A stretch of DNA of 64,000 nucleotides from Candidatus Vicinibacter proximus. Its GTDB lineage: Bacteria > Bacteroidota > Bacteroidia > Chitinophagales > Saprospiraceae. A model generated the notes under the pieces. The model did not search any database. It worked only from the letters and a program-made list of their open reading frames with translations, and had not been told where the DNA came from. A program made the position numbers and the translations under genes. Positions 27,518 through 36,479 of the stretch are shown here, in pieces (within the stretch, counting starts at the first letter, position 1; every line of letters begins with the position of its first letter). Location: contig JADJOE010000001.1 of NCBI GenBank assembly GCA_016713905.1, positions 492,501 to 556,500 of the forward strand, in the 5' to 3' direction.

Positions 27518-28448
27518 CTAAGATAAGTGCATTTCGGTTAAAAGTTTTGTGGCAGGTTCGTGTCCTAACTCAGATGCTTTTCTAAGGTCAAGAATAAAAT
27601 CTGATTTTCCTGCAGCTTTACGGGCAAGTCCACGATGCATAAGCATCTCCCCTTTAAATAATTTGTTGTCTGAACCTTCCAGACTTACACTTTTGTCAAA
27701 AGCCTCTAAAGCCAAATCAATTTGGCCTAACGCGAAATAGGCTTTACCAAAATTAAACCAAGCCATAGCCAAATGTTTAAAATTGGGGTCTTCCTTGACA
27801 AATTGTCTGGATGTAAAAAGCTTATACTCAAATATAGCTTTGTCAAATTCTATTTTTTTTCACCATATGACATCGGCCAACTCCATACCAGGAGGAAGAA
27901 TTCATAGGATCAAAACTTATGCTTTTTTTGAAATCGTAAAGAGCATCGTCATAATTTTTTAAGACAAAATTCACATAACCTCTTTTTTCATAAGCCTGCG
28001 AATGTTTCTCAAATTTTTCTATGGTTTCAGTGAGAACTTTCAAGGCTTCATGCTCTGATCCCAACTCTTCAGATTTTTTCTTACCTTCCTGATAAAGCAT
28101 GACTGAAGATTTTTCACCAAGAGGTTCAATGTGAAAATGATGTAGGATTTTTCCACTGTCTGTCATCCATGCGTTAATACTGCCGGAGAAAGAAAATTGA
28201 GCACAATACTCCAGCAAGCTGATGGTGTTCTTCCATACCTTTTCGGTTATGTTACCGATATAACGGTTAAGAACCATGGTCTTTTCTTCATCAAAAAAGA
28301 CTAATTCTGGTTGCTTGAAAACAATTTCCTTTTTGTACAGAACTTCTGCTCTTTGTGTGTATAACTGCAGAACTTTCTGATAAGAGCGGTCATTGCCAAA
28401 ATCGAGTTTCCCCTGGATGATGACCTTATATAGATTCTGCGTAGACAT
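27518..28448 (-). CDS. TPR protein, split by a one-base insertion
   Basis: The upstream piece starts at the ATG 28446-28448 (MSTQNLYKVIIQGKLDF); the longer start at 28481 adds 11 unlikely residues. It ends in a TPR ('AYEKRGYVNFVLKNYDDALY', 'SSWYGVGRCHM') and stops just after an A8 run (plus T8 at 27853-27860). Removing one A continues the frame through IEFDKAIFEYKLFTSRQFV into the second piece, 'LAMAWFNFGKAYFALGQIDL', to TAA at 27518. The repaired protein has 309 residues: an N-terminal unknown domain (about 1-125) and four or five TPR units. It lies 37 bp upstream of the PorE-like gene and may serve it. Confidence 0.72.
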
Positions 28449-28801
28449 AATTTGTTTGAATTTGTAGCCTGATGAAATCACCCATTTGCATTCAATCAGT
28501 CACAACCAAAATTGCAGAAATTAAAATTATCCGAGATTATGAAAGTTAAAACTGAGATTTGAACACACGTATGGTGGCACAAATTTCGTAAAAAAAAATG
28601 ACAGTTTAATAACATTAAGTGCTGGAAATCAATAAATTATTAATTCTTAATGCATAGTATGTTAAAAATCACACTTTTAGACATTAATTTTTTATTAATT
28701 TAAATATAATATCTTGAAGCTTAACCAATTCTATAAAGAGTTTTCCGTTTAAGCTTAAGCCAAACCATCTAAAGCAGTTAAATTACTACAAAGGTTAATA
28801 T
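28449..28801. other. Intergenic region without identified gene
   Basis: This 353-bp AT-rich stretch contains no credible reading frame, tRNA or terminator. A loose inverted repeat, AAGCTTAA (about 28716) and TTTAAGCTT (about 28749), is the only structure noted and lacks a T-run. Confidence 0.4.
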
Positions 28802-29521
28802 TTATTTGGTATTTTTATTTGCCATGCATTTATCATATTCCTCTATGATGTTTGTCCAGATGTTTATTTTTTTATCTGAAGAGCCGGTAAAAAATGAATA
28901 ATAGAATCCATCTTCCTTGTTTTTAATCTTTTTTGCCAGTTTGGGGCAGCTGTCAAAAAACTTACTGACTTTTCTTTCCATATCCGGGACTATATCCTCC
29001 CCATTAATGTTGTAACATTCATATTTTTCATGAAATGGAAGAGATACATAATATTTAAAATTGTCCTCATTATAACTGCCTGCTCTGGGGCCAAAACCAG
29101 AATTAACTGTACTTTGCGTATGGTATTCAAATAACTGAATTTTTGACTCTGACTTGGTGATTCTCTTTAAGAATCTGATTATTTCTCCACCAAAAATTCC
29201 GGTATCAATGCTTTTCGGCTGGTAATAATTATTCCTCACATATACTTCGTTGATATCTTCTACCATGATTTTGGTGTTCTTCTTGCGGCCTTTTTCTAAA
29301 ATTTCCACATAAGATTTACTTCCCCACGAGCCATCGAGTCCAATGGTTATATTGCCTTCCAGAATTGTGTCATTCAGTAGATAAATTTTACCATTAATGT
29401 TCCGCATATTATTTACAGTCGTAAAATGCGTGGTATTGCAAGAAACCAATAAGAACAATGCCAAAGATGACGATAAGAAGATATTCAGATTGAATCTTGC
29501 TGTGTAAATTCTATTTTCCAT
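28802..29521 (-). CDS. Hypothetical lipoprotein (239 aa)
   Basis: The start is placed at MENRIYTARFN (ATG 29519-29521), which gives a lipoprotein signal with 'ALFLLVSCNTTHF' and Cys at about residue 29. The mature protein is beta-rich at first ('GKIYLLNDTILEGNITIGL'), then mixed, with 'INGEDIVPDMERKVSKFFDSCPKLAKKI' near the C-terminus. No family is recognised. Similar 'GKIYL.ND' openings occur in Bacteroidota proteins of unknown function anchored in the envelope. It is 176 bp downstream of uppS on the same strand. Confidence 0.7.
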   Translation of the reverse strand: MENRIYTARFNLNIFLSSSLALFLLVSCNTTHFTTVNNMRNINGKIYLLNDTILEGNITIGLDGSWGSKSYVEILEKGRKKNTKIMVEDINEVYVRNNYYQPKSIDTGIFGGEIIRFLKRITKSESKIQLFEYHTQSTVNSGFGPRAGSYNEDNFKYYVSLPFHEKYECYNINGEDIVPDMERKVSKFFDSCPKLAKKIKNKEDGFYYSFFTGSSDKKINIWTNIIEEYDKCMANKNTK

Positions 29522-29697
29522 AATATTTAAATACAAGCTAAAATTAGGAATTTATTCATTCCAGACACTTATAGAAAGGTTAAATATTACAGCCTTGTGT
29601 CATTATTTCTAGATTTAAAATGTTCAGGATAGGAAGACTTTTGTATTTGATACTATCCACAAAAATTACCATGATATTATTGAACAGATCAAATAAC

Positions 29698-30450
29698 TTA
29701 TAAGAGCTGTTCAGATATCATCCCAAATCGTCGCTCCCGGGATTGGTAATCCAGAATGGCTTTATAGAGTTGTTCTTTTCTAAAATCCGGCCATAAAACA
29801 TCAGTAAAGTATAATTCTGTATAAGCTAATTGCCACAACAAGAAATTGGATATTCTTTGTTCACCACTTGTCCGTATAAGTAAATCAGGATCAGGAATAT
29901 CTTTGGTACTCAGTAAGGATGAGAAATAATCTTCATTTATTTCCTTATTAAACTGAGCTGAAAGTGCATCTGATGCAATCTTTTTAGCCGCCTCGAGAAT
30001 CTCCCATCTTGAGCTGTAATTCAGGGCAAGGTTGAGCTGCATTCTTTTGTTGGAGGAAGTTTCACGGATGCCCGAAAGTAGGGCATTTCTGGTTTTTTCA
30101 GGCATCCCATTAAGATCACCAATCGCATTCAGTCGAATATCATTTTTAAGTAATGTCCGGAGTTCAAGTTTGACCGTATCGACCAACAAACTCATTAATC
30201 CTGTTACTTCAAGAATTGGTCTGTTCCAATTTTCTGTAGAAAAGGCATATAATGTCAAATGCTTAACTCCAAGTTCAGCACAGGCTTCTGTTATTTCTTT
30301 AACGGAGGTTACACCAACTTTGTGGCCATACAATCGAGGCTGACCATTTTTCTTAGCCCATCTTCCATTGCCATCCATTATAATGGCAATATGTTGAGGA
30401 ATCTTTTGAGGGTCCAAATGTAATTTTATGTCCGACATAAGTATGGACAA
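29698..30450 (-). CDS. uppS: Isoprenyl transferase (undecaprenyl diphosphate synthase)
   Basis: The 250 residues match cis-prenyltransferases: 'IAIIMDGNGRWA' with the catalytic Asp (about 21-32), 'LTLYAFSTENW' (about 65-75), 'LNLALNYSSRWEI' and 'DLLIRTSGEQRISNFLLWQ' (about 195-215). It builds the C55 lipid carrier for peptidoglycan and surface glycans from isopentenyl and farnesyl diphosphate. Either Met1 or Met5 could be the start. It is 38 bp downstream of ftsH in the same direction. Confidence 0.95.
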   Translation of the reverse strand: MSILMSDIKLHLDPQKIPQHIAIIMDGNGRWAKKNGQPRLYGHKVGVTSVKEITEACAELGVKHLTLYAFSTENWNRPILEVTGLMSLLVDTVKLELRTLLKNDIRLNAIGDLNGMPEKTRNALLSGIRETSSNKRMQLNLALNYSSRWEILEAAKKIASDALSAQFNKEINEDYFSSLLSTKDIPDPDLLIRTSGEQRISNFLLWQLAYTELYFTDVLWPDFRKEQLYKAILDYQSRERRFGMISEQLL

Positions 30451-30488
30451 AACTACAAATTAATCAGGCTTTACAGAAATACAGCTTT

Positions 30489-32483
30489 TTAATTACTGTT
30501 TTCTTGCTTTTTTTCTTCCTCAATCGGCTTTTCATCTGAAACATGTTGACCTGAAAAAGGAATTGGCTCAGAGAGTTTGTCTTTGTGATAGGGACTTGGG
30601 CCAATAAGTCTTTCTACATCTGATTTAAGCAATACTTCCTTTTTTAGCAATTCAGATGCCAGTGTTTCTAATTCATGACGCTTTTCACTTAGAAGTGTTT
30701 GGGCTCTTTCGTATTGACCATTAATCAGATTACGCACCTCTTCATCCATTAGTTTAGCAGTTTCTTCACTATAAGGACGTTGGAAAGATTCATTGGCCAT
30801 GCCATAAAAAGAAACATTTCCTACCTTCTCATTCATTCCAAAGACTGAGATCATACTATATCCCATTTTAGTTACCTGATCAAGGTCAGATTGGGCACCT
30901 GTTGAAATTTTGTTGAAGGTAATTTTTTCAGCAGCTCTACCTCCCATAGTCATGCAGATTCGATCAAGCATCGCTTCTGTACGAGTGATGTACTCTTCTT
31001 TAGGGAGATACTGGGCATAACCTAATGTTCCAATACCCCTTGGAACAATTGTCACTTTTACCAATGGAGAGGCAAAAGGTAAGTACCACCCACAGATTGC
31101 ATGACCAGCTTCATGATAAGCTATAACTTCCTTTTCTTCCGGAGAAATCAGTTTGTTCTTTTTTTCCAATCCGCCGATTACCCTATCCAGAGCATAGTTA
31201 AAATCATCCAGTTCAATTTCCTTTTTATTTCTTCGTGCCGCAACGAGGGCCGCTTCATTACAAATATTGGCAATATCAGCACCTGCAAATCCCGGAGTCA
31301 TTTCAGAAAGTATTTCCGGTGTGACCTTATCTGACAATTTTAATTTTTTTAGATGGACCTTAAAGATTTGCGCCCTTCCTTTTAAATCCGGTGGGTCAAT
31401 GGAGATTTGTCTATCAAAACGACCAGGTCTCAACAATGCTGTATCCAGAATATCCGGTCTATTGGTGGCAGCCATCAGGATGACTCCTTTATCAGTACTG
31501 AAGCCATCCATTTCAACCAGGAGCTGATTTAAAGTGTTTTCTCGCTCATCATTTCCACCCTGGAATTGAGTTTTTCCTCTGGCACGACCAACAGCATCAA
31601 TTTCATCAATGAAAACAATGCAAGGTGCTTTTTCCCTAGCTTGGCGAAACAAATCCCTTACTCTTGAAGCTCCGACACCAACAAACATTTCCACAAAATC
31701 AGAACCCGAGATAGTAAAGAAAGGGACACCTGCTTCTCCGGCAACCGCTTTGGCCAAAAGGGTTTTTCCTGTGCCTGGAGGGCCTACTAGGAGTACTCCT
31801 TTTGGAATCTTACCTCCTAAGGCAGTATATTTTTTTGGATTTTTTAGAAAGTCCACCACTTCCATAACTTCTTCCTTGGCTTCTTCAAGTCCTGCAACAT
31901 CTTCAAAAGTGATGTTGGTGTTACTGTTTTTTTCAAAAAGCATGGCTTTGGACTTTCCAATGTTAAAGATCTGGCCACCAGGACCTCCGGATCCACCACC
32001 CATTCTTCTCATAAAAAGCATCCAGATGCCAAGAATAATAAGGAATGGCAGCACAAATGAAAGAATTGGTCCCAGCCAATTTTGTTTTTCAACATAATTA
32101 ATGTCCACTTTAGCCGGAAGCCGTTCGTTTAACTTATCCATTTTAGTGGCGAAATTTTCTGCCGGTCCAATATTAAAATAATAATGGGGTTTTGAGCCCA
32201 GTGTGGTCTTTGCAGCATCCTTATAATCTTCTTTTGCAAGAGACTCTTCTTTCAAATAAACAAAGGCATTTTTATTATTGGTAACCTCCACTTTGGAGAT
32301 GTCACCTTTTACAGCCATATCTTCAAATCTGGTAAAAGTGATTGGATCTTTGCTGGGATTGGCAATGTAAAAGAGATTAATTCCTATAATTGCCAAAAAT
32401 ATTATACCGTAGATCCAATATGAATTAAATCCTCCACCTGAAGGGGTTGGTTTTTTATCCTGGTTGTTTTCTTGAGATTCCAT
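30489..32483 (-). CDS. ftsH: ATP-dependent zinc metalloprotease FtsH
   Basis: The 664 residues have two membrane helices (about 23-42 and 135-158), a AAA+ module with Walker A GPPGTGKT (about 235) and 'IVFIDEIDAVGRARG', and a zinc protease with HEAGH. The Gly-rich stretch 'MGGGSGGPGGQ' follows the second helix. It degrades membrane and regulatory proteins as a hexamer. Its operon, rsfS-ftsH-uppS with birA divergent, is a common Bacteroidota order. Confidence 0.96.
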   Translation of the reverse strand: MESQENNQDKKPTPSGGGFNSYWIYGIIFLAIIGINLFYIANPSKDPITFTRFEDMAVKGDISKVEVTNNKNAFVYLKEESLAKEDYKDAAKTTLGSKPHYYFNIGPAENFATKMDKLNERLPAKVDINYVEKQNWLGPILSFVLPFLIILGIWMLFMRRMGGGSGGPGGQIFNIGKSKAMLFEKNSNTNITFEDVAGLEEAKEEVMEVVDFLKNPKKYTALGGKIPKGVLLVGPPGTGKTLLAKAVAGEAGVPFFTISGSDFVEMFVGVGASRVRDLFRQAREKAPCIVFIDEIDAVGRARGKTQFQGGNDERENTLNQLLVEMDGFSTDKGVILMAATNRPDILDTALLRPGRFDRQISIDPPDLKGRAQIFKVHLKKLKLSDKVTPEILSEMTPGFAGADIANICNEAALVAARRNKKEIELDDFNYALDRVIGGLEKKNKLISPEEKEVIAYHEAGHAICGWYLPFASPLVKVTIVPRGIGTLGYAQYLPKEEYITRTEAMLDRICMTMGGRAAEKITFNKISTGAQSDLDQVTKMGYSMISVFGMNEKVGNVSFYGMANESFQRPYSEETAKLMDEEVRNLINGQYERAQTLLSEKRHELETLASELLKKEVLLKSDVERLIGPSPYHKDKLSEPIPFSGQHVSDEKPIEEEKKQENSN

Positions 32484-32545
32484 AATTTGTTGTAATTAAT
32501 TTTAGGTGAACTTACAGTTCTATTAACGTTAAATTCCGGGTATTG

Positions 32546-32986
32546 TTAAATATTCTGGTATTCTTTAAACTTACCATCACTCCAAAGATCTTCAAGATCA
32601 TAATAATTTCTTGTGGCCTTATCAAAAACATGAAGCACTACATCAAAGAAATCCACCAGAACCCATTTAGCACCACTTTGTCCTTCGACATGGTTGGCGC
32701 GATAGTTGGATTCTTCTTTAACCCTTCTGGCGACATTATTGGCAATAGCCTTTATCTGGGTTGAACTTTCACCCTCACAAATGATAAAGAATCGTGTAGG
32801 AGCATCTGGAAGATGTCTTAAATCGATCTGTATGATATTTTTACCTTTGATGTCTTGGATGGCGTCGATGATGAGGTCAAGGAATTCAGACTCTTCATTA
32901 AGAAGTGCTTTGGACCTGGCTTTAGATTGTATCAGAAAATTGAATTTAGAGTAATTAATAAGGAATAACGCAAAAATAAACCACAA
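32546..32986 (-). CDS. rsfS: Ribosomal silencing factor RsfS
   Basis: The C-terminal 115 residues fit RsfS/Iojap: 'LDLIIDAIQDIKGKNIIQID', 'RFFIICEGESSTQIKAIA' and 'WVLVDFFDVVLHVF', which block ribosome subunit joining when nutrients are low. The N-terminus is uncertain. The open frame has no ATG near the family start; the given start is a TTG at 32984-32986. A promoter box, TATTTTTG on minus (32971-32978), lies inside that stretch, which argues for a non-ATG start further in, such as the CTG near 32935. A small indel hiding an ATG is another option. Confidence 0.82.
   Translation of the reverse strand: MWFIFALFLINYSKFNFLIQSKARSKALLNEESEFLDLIIDAIQDIKGKNIIQIDLRHLPDAPTRFFIICEGESSTQIKAIANNVARRVKEESNYRANHVEGQSGAKWVLVDFFDVVLHVFDKATRNYYDLEDLWSDGKFKEYQNI
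32971..32978 (-). promoter_or_regulatory. Probable -7 box of rsfS-ftsH-uppS
   Basis: On the minus strand TATTTTTG matches TAnnTTTG exactly, with a TTC (one mismatch to TTG) about 19 bp upstream. It would start transcription near 32965, downstream of the longest rsfS start. Confidence 0.4.
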
Positions 32987-32987
32987 A

Positions 32988-33752
32988 TTGATTTCCGAAT
33001 CCCTGAATTTCGAACATATTCATTTATTAACAGTAGATTCAACCAATAGGTTTGCATTTGAATTTATATCAAAAACCAATCCAATAGATGGATTTTGTGT
33101 ATTTTCTGACGTTCAGACAGCAGGGAGAGGACAATATGGCAGGGAATGGCAAAGTGAATCTGGCAAGAACCTTTTGGCCAGTTTTATTTTTAGGACCCAA
33201 TTCATTCAATTGGAGGATATTTTTATTTTGCACCAATTGGCTGGTTTATCAGTCTTAACAGCACTTGATTCGTTTGGAGTGACCGAGGCTGAGATAAAAT
33301 GGCCAAATGATATTATCATTCATGATAAGAAGATTGCGGGCATTCTTATCCAGAATACTATTCGCGCCCACGATCTTCAATATTCAGTAATGGGCATTGG
33401 ACTAAACGTAAATCAAGTTGATTTTAAAGGACTTCACTCTGCTTGCTCAATGAGAACTGAGGCTCTTCAGGAATTCGATTTAAAGGAAATTCTTTCAGTT
33501 CTTCATCAAGAGCTTATGGGCAGATTTGAAGACCTTAAACAAGGCAGGTTCAATCATTGGCTGGCTGCCTACAATGAGAGATTGTACCGTTCTGGACAAT
33601 TATGCTCATTTCAAAGGCCGGATGGGGAAGTTTTCCACGCTCAAATTGTTGCTGTCAATAAAAAGGGAGAACTAATTCTGGAAAAAGAAAACACACGATT
33701 GCATTATGATTTTGGTTCGATAAAAATGGTTTGGCCCTTGAAACAACCATAA
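32988..33752 (+). CDS. birA: Biotin--[acetyl-CoA carboxylase] ligase
   Basis: The 254 residues fit the short BirA form without a DNA-binding domain: 'LTVDSTNRFAFEF' (about 14-26), the biotinyl-AMP loop 'AGRGQYGREWQS' (about 45-56), 'KWPNDIIIHDKKIAGILIQ' (about 104-122) and 'VMGIGLNVNQ'. It attaches biotin to carboxylase carrier proteins. The only usable start is TTG at 32988, since an in-frame stop lies at 32952 and no ATG occurs between. Only a base separates it from the longest divergent rsfS frame. Confidence 0.88.
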   Translation: MISESLNFEHIHLLTVDSTNRFAFEFISKTNPIDGFCVFSDVQTAGRGQYGREWQSESGKNLLASFIFRTQFIQLEDIFILHQLAGLSVLTALDSFGVTEAEIKWPNDIIIHDKKIAGILIQNTIRAHDLQYSVMGIGLNVNQVDFKGLHSACSMRTEALQEFDLKEILSVLHQELMGRFEDLKQGRFNHWLAAYNERLYRSGQLCSFQRPDGEVFHAQIVAVNKKGELILEKENTRLHYDFGSIKMVWPLKQP

Positions 33753-33769
33753 CTAAACAATTAAACTTA

Positions 33770-34163
33770 ATGCTGAAACAGAAACAAAAATTCAGGGATG
33801 CAGAGGAGATAGTTGAGTTTCTTCCTCCGGAGGAAAGAGATATTTTTGTCTGTCTTAGGGAACTTATTTTCAAATGTATTCCTGAGGTCAGGGAAAAGAT
33901 TAGCAACAATGTTCCGTTCTACTGTTTGAAGAAAAGAATGTTGTTTATTTGACCTTCAAGTATTCCCTGGAGTGGGGGTAAAAAAGGGTGTGACCATTGG
34001 ATTCTGTTATGGTAATTTGTTGATGGATGAAGACAATTATCTTGAAAAAGAAGATCGCAAACTGGTATACATGAAGACTTTTCAGAAGAAATCCGAAATA
34101 AACATACCGGTTTTAAAAAAATTGATCTTTGAGGCGGTGGTGGTTGATGGAGGCGGAATCTAA
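33770..34163 (+). pseudogene. DUF1801 family protein, broken by a stop and a one-base insertion
   Basis: The first piece starts at ATG 33770 (MLKQKQKFRDAEEIVEFLPP) and ends 'NNVPFYCLKKRMLFI' at TGA 33950-33952, where the family has Trp (FIWPS). The frame then reads PSSIPWSG until a G5 run (33974-33978); with one G fewer it continues VKKGVTIGFCYGNLL to TAA at 34163. The repaired length is 130 residues, usual for DUF1801, whose function is not established. It follows birA by 17 bp. Confidence 0.68.
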
Positions 34164-34506
34164 AATTGATTCTGAATATGACCAGAATTGACATTTTTTG
34201 AACCAATCCTATAAAATAATTCAAAATGAAATTGCTCTTGCATGTCATTTAATGATCAAATCCCTATAATTTTATAAAGTTTAAGAAGAAGCATTCCAAA
34301 ATTTTTTTCTTGGTTGTCAGGTAAAAGTCAATTTATTAACTTAAACTTTTTTATATATGGCTCTTTAAATGTATTAATAAAAGGTGACCTTAATATCTTT
34401 TTCTGATTTGTGGTCTGCCAGAATCAAAGGAAATGGTTTTGACATGAAATATCATTACAAACCTTTTAACATCCTCGAAGTAAAAGTTTCTCCATATGTG
34501 AAATAA
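34164..34506. other. Intergenic region upstream of aspS
   Basis: This AT-rich stretch carries no credible gene, tRNA or clear terminator. The aspS promoter begins at its right edge. Confidence 0.4.
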
Positions 34507-34538
34507 TTGTGCTCTGAGTTGCAGTTCGCTTATTTTTG
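34507..34538 (+). promoter_or_regulatory. aspS promoter
   Basis: TTG (34507-34509), a 21-nt spacer and TATTTTTG (34531-34538) match the Bacteroidota consensus. Transcription would start near 34545, 12 nt before the ATG at 34557, which rules out the upstream in-frame TTG at 34536 as start. Confidence 0.7.
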
Positions 34539-34556
34539 CAGCGCAAAAAGACAAAT

Positions 34557-36299
34557 ATGTACAGATCGCATCATTGTGGAGAATTGAGAATGGCTCATGT
34601 AGGGCAGGAAGTGATACTTGCCGGATGGGTTCAAATAGCCAGAAATCTTGGCGGGTTGACATTCATTGATCTTAGAGATCGATATGGTATAACGCAGTTG
34701 GCGTTTAATATGGAAACTGATGCAGATTTATGTACCCTGGCCCGTAAATCAGGCAGGGAATTTGTTTTGCAAGCAAAGGGTGTTGTCCGTGAACGGAGCA
34801 GTAAAAATCCTAATCGACCTACCGGAGAGGTAGAATTGGAAGTCAGGGAATTAAAGATTCTGAATACCTCATTAGTTCCACCATTCACCATTGAAGATGA
34901 AAGCGATGGAGGTGAAGAGCTGAGATTGAAATATCGTTATCTCGACATTCGAAGAAATCCCGTAAAGGAAAAATTAATTTTTAGACATAAGATCGCATTG
35001 GAGACCAGGAAGTACCTCAGCGAACTTGGATTCCTTGAAATTGAAACTCCCTATCTCATCAAGTCAACACCTGAGGGGGCCCGGGATTTTATAGTGCCGA
35101 GTCGTATGAATCCAGGACAATGGTATGCTTTACCTCAGTCTCCGCAAACCTTTAAGCAAATTCTCATGGTGGCCGGTATGGATAAATATTTTCAGATTGT
35201 CCGGTGTTTTAGAGATGAAGACCTAAGGGCCGATCGTCAACCCGAATTTACCCAGATTGATTGTGAAATGGCCTTTGTGGAACAAGAAGATATCCTGCAA
35301 ACTTTTGAAGGATTGATGCGGTCGTTGTTCAAATCTGTTTTGGATTTGGAACTTCCGGTATTCCCAAGAATTAGTTATCAAGAGGCCATGGAATCATATG
35401 GCTCGGACAAACCGGATCTTAGATTTGACCTTAAATTTGTAAGTTTGGAATTACTGCGAGGAGCAGGTTTTCAGGTTATAGATGGAGCTCCATTCATCAA
35501 GGGGTTTATAGTAAAAGGACTGGAAAGCAAATTCACCAATAAAGAAATAAATGATCTCACCGAATGGGTGAAGCGACCACAAATAGGTGCAAAGGGACTC
35601 ATGTATGTGAAGTACTCCCCTGAAGGGACTAAATCTTCAATCAGTAAATTTTATACGGAAGAACAATTGCAAAAATTGGCTGCTGAGATAGGCGCTGAAA
35701 CCCATGATGCAGTTTTTATCCTCACAGGTGAAAAAGATAAAGTGTTAAAACAGCTTGGAGACCTGAGACTTGAAATCGCCAGGAGGATGGACCTAATTCA
35801 GCCTGGAGTATTCAGACCTTTGTGGGTATTGGATTTTCCATTGCTGGAATGGGACGATGAAGCGCAAAGATTTTTTGCCATGCACCACCCCTTTACCAGT
35901 CCCTTACCGGAGGATATGGAGTTGATGCATTCAACCAATAAAGAAGATTTAAAAGGAGTTCGTGCCGCAGCATATGACATGGTTATCAATGGAGCAGAAC
36001 TGGGGGGAGGATCCATCAGAATTCACAACCGTGAATTGCAGGCCCGTAATTTTGAAATCCTTGGATTCAGCAAGGAAGAAGCAGAACATCAGTTTGGTTT
36101 CCTGATGGGCGCATTTGAACATGGGGCACCACCCCATGGAGGAATTGCATTTGGATTGGACAGGGTCTGTACTATTATGCAAGGCAGTACCTCCATCAGA
36201 GATTACATAGCATTTCCAAAAAATAATCAAGGTCGGGACATGATGATTGATGCCCCTTCAGCCATTGACCCAAAACAATTAAAGGAACTGGGGTTGTAA
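34557..36299 (+). CDS. aspS: Aspartate--tRNA ligase
   Basis: The 580 residues start MYRSHHCGELR. An OB-fold anticodon-binding domain (about 1-105) is followed by a class II catalytic core with motif 2 'FRDEDLRADRQPEFTQID' (about 215-232), a bacterial GAD insert (about 280-420), and motif 3 'GLDRVCTIM' with 'STSIRDYIAFPKNNQGRDMM' at the end. It charges tRNA-Asp. Monocistronic with its own promoter. The start choice follows the promoter and the usual AspRS N-terminus. Confidence 0.97.
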   Translation: MYRSHHCGELRMAHVGQEVILAGWVQIARNLGGLTFIDLRDRYGITQLAFNMETDADLCTLARKSGREFVLQAKGVVRERSSKNPNRPTGEVELEVRELKILNTSLVPPFTIEDESDGGEELRLKYRYLDIRRNPVKEKLIFRHKIALETRKYLSELGFLEIETPYLIKSTPEGARDFIVPSRMNPGQWYALPQSPQTFKQILMVAGMDKYFQIVRCFRDEDLRADRQPEFTQIDCEMAFVEQEDILQTFEGLMRSLFKSVLDLELPVFPRISYQEAMESYGSDKPDLRFDLKFVSLELLRGAGFQVIDGAPFIKGFIVKGLESKFTNKEINDLTEWVKRPQIGAKGLMYVKYSPEGTKSSISKFYTEEQLQKLAAEIGAETHDAVFILTGEKDKVLKQLGDLRLEIARRMDLIQPGVFRPLWVLDFPLLEWDDEAQRFFAMHHPFTSPLPEDMELMHSTNKEDLKGVRAAAYDMVINGAELGGGSIRIHNRELQARNFEILGFSKEEAEHQFGFLMGAFEHGAPPHGGIAFGLDRVCTIMQGSTSIRDYIAFPKNNQGRDMMIDAPSAIDPKQLKELGL

Positions 36300-36479
36300 A
36301 TAATCAAGTGCTTTAGAACTAATTAATAATACCGAAAGTTTAGTATTGGCATTTTGGGGATTATTTAATTATGTGGATAATAAATTTGGGGAAGGTGTTC
36401 TATAAATGCGGACAAAAGATATCTATCAGGTCCTGATTATCCTTAACTTTCCAAAATTATAGCATTTAAAAGTCAAGGA

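Noticed and set aside
28716..28757. Loose inverted repeat around AAGCTTAA
   Set aside because: The arms are short, AT-rich and widely spaced; chance is a sufficient explanation.
31609..32097. 162-codon plus-strand frame opposite ftsH
   Set aside because: It is an antisense shadow of a highly conserved gene; the peptide has no recognisable pattern and no promoter.
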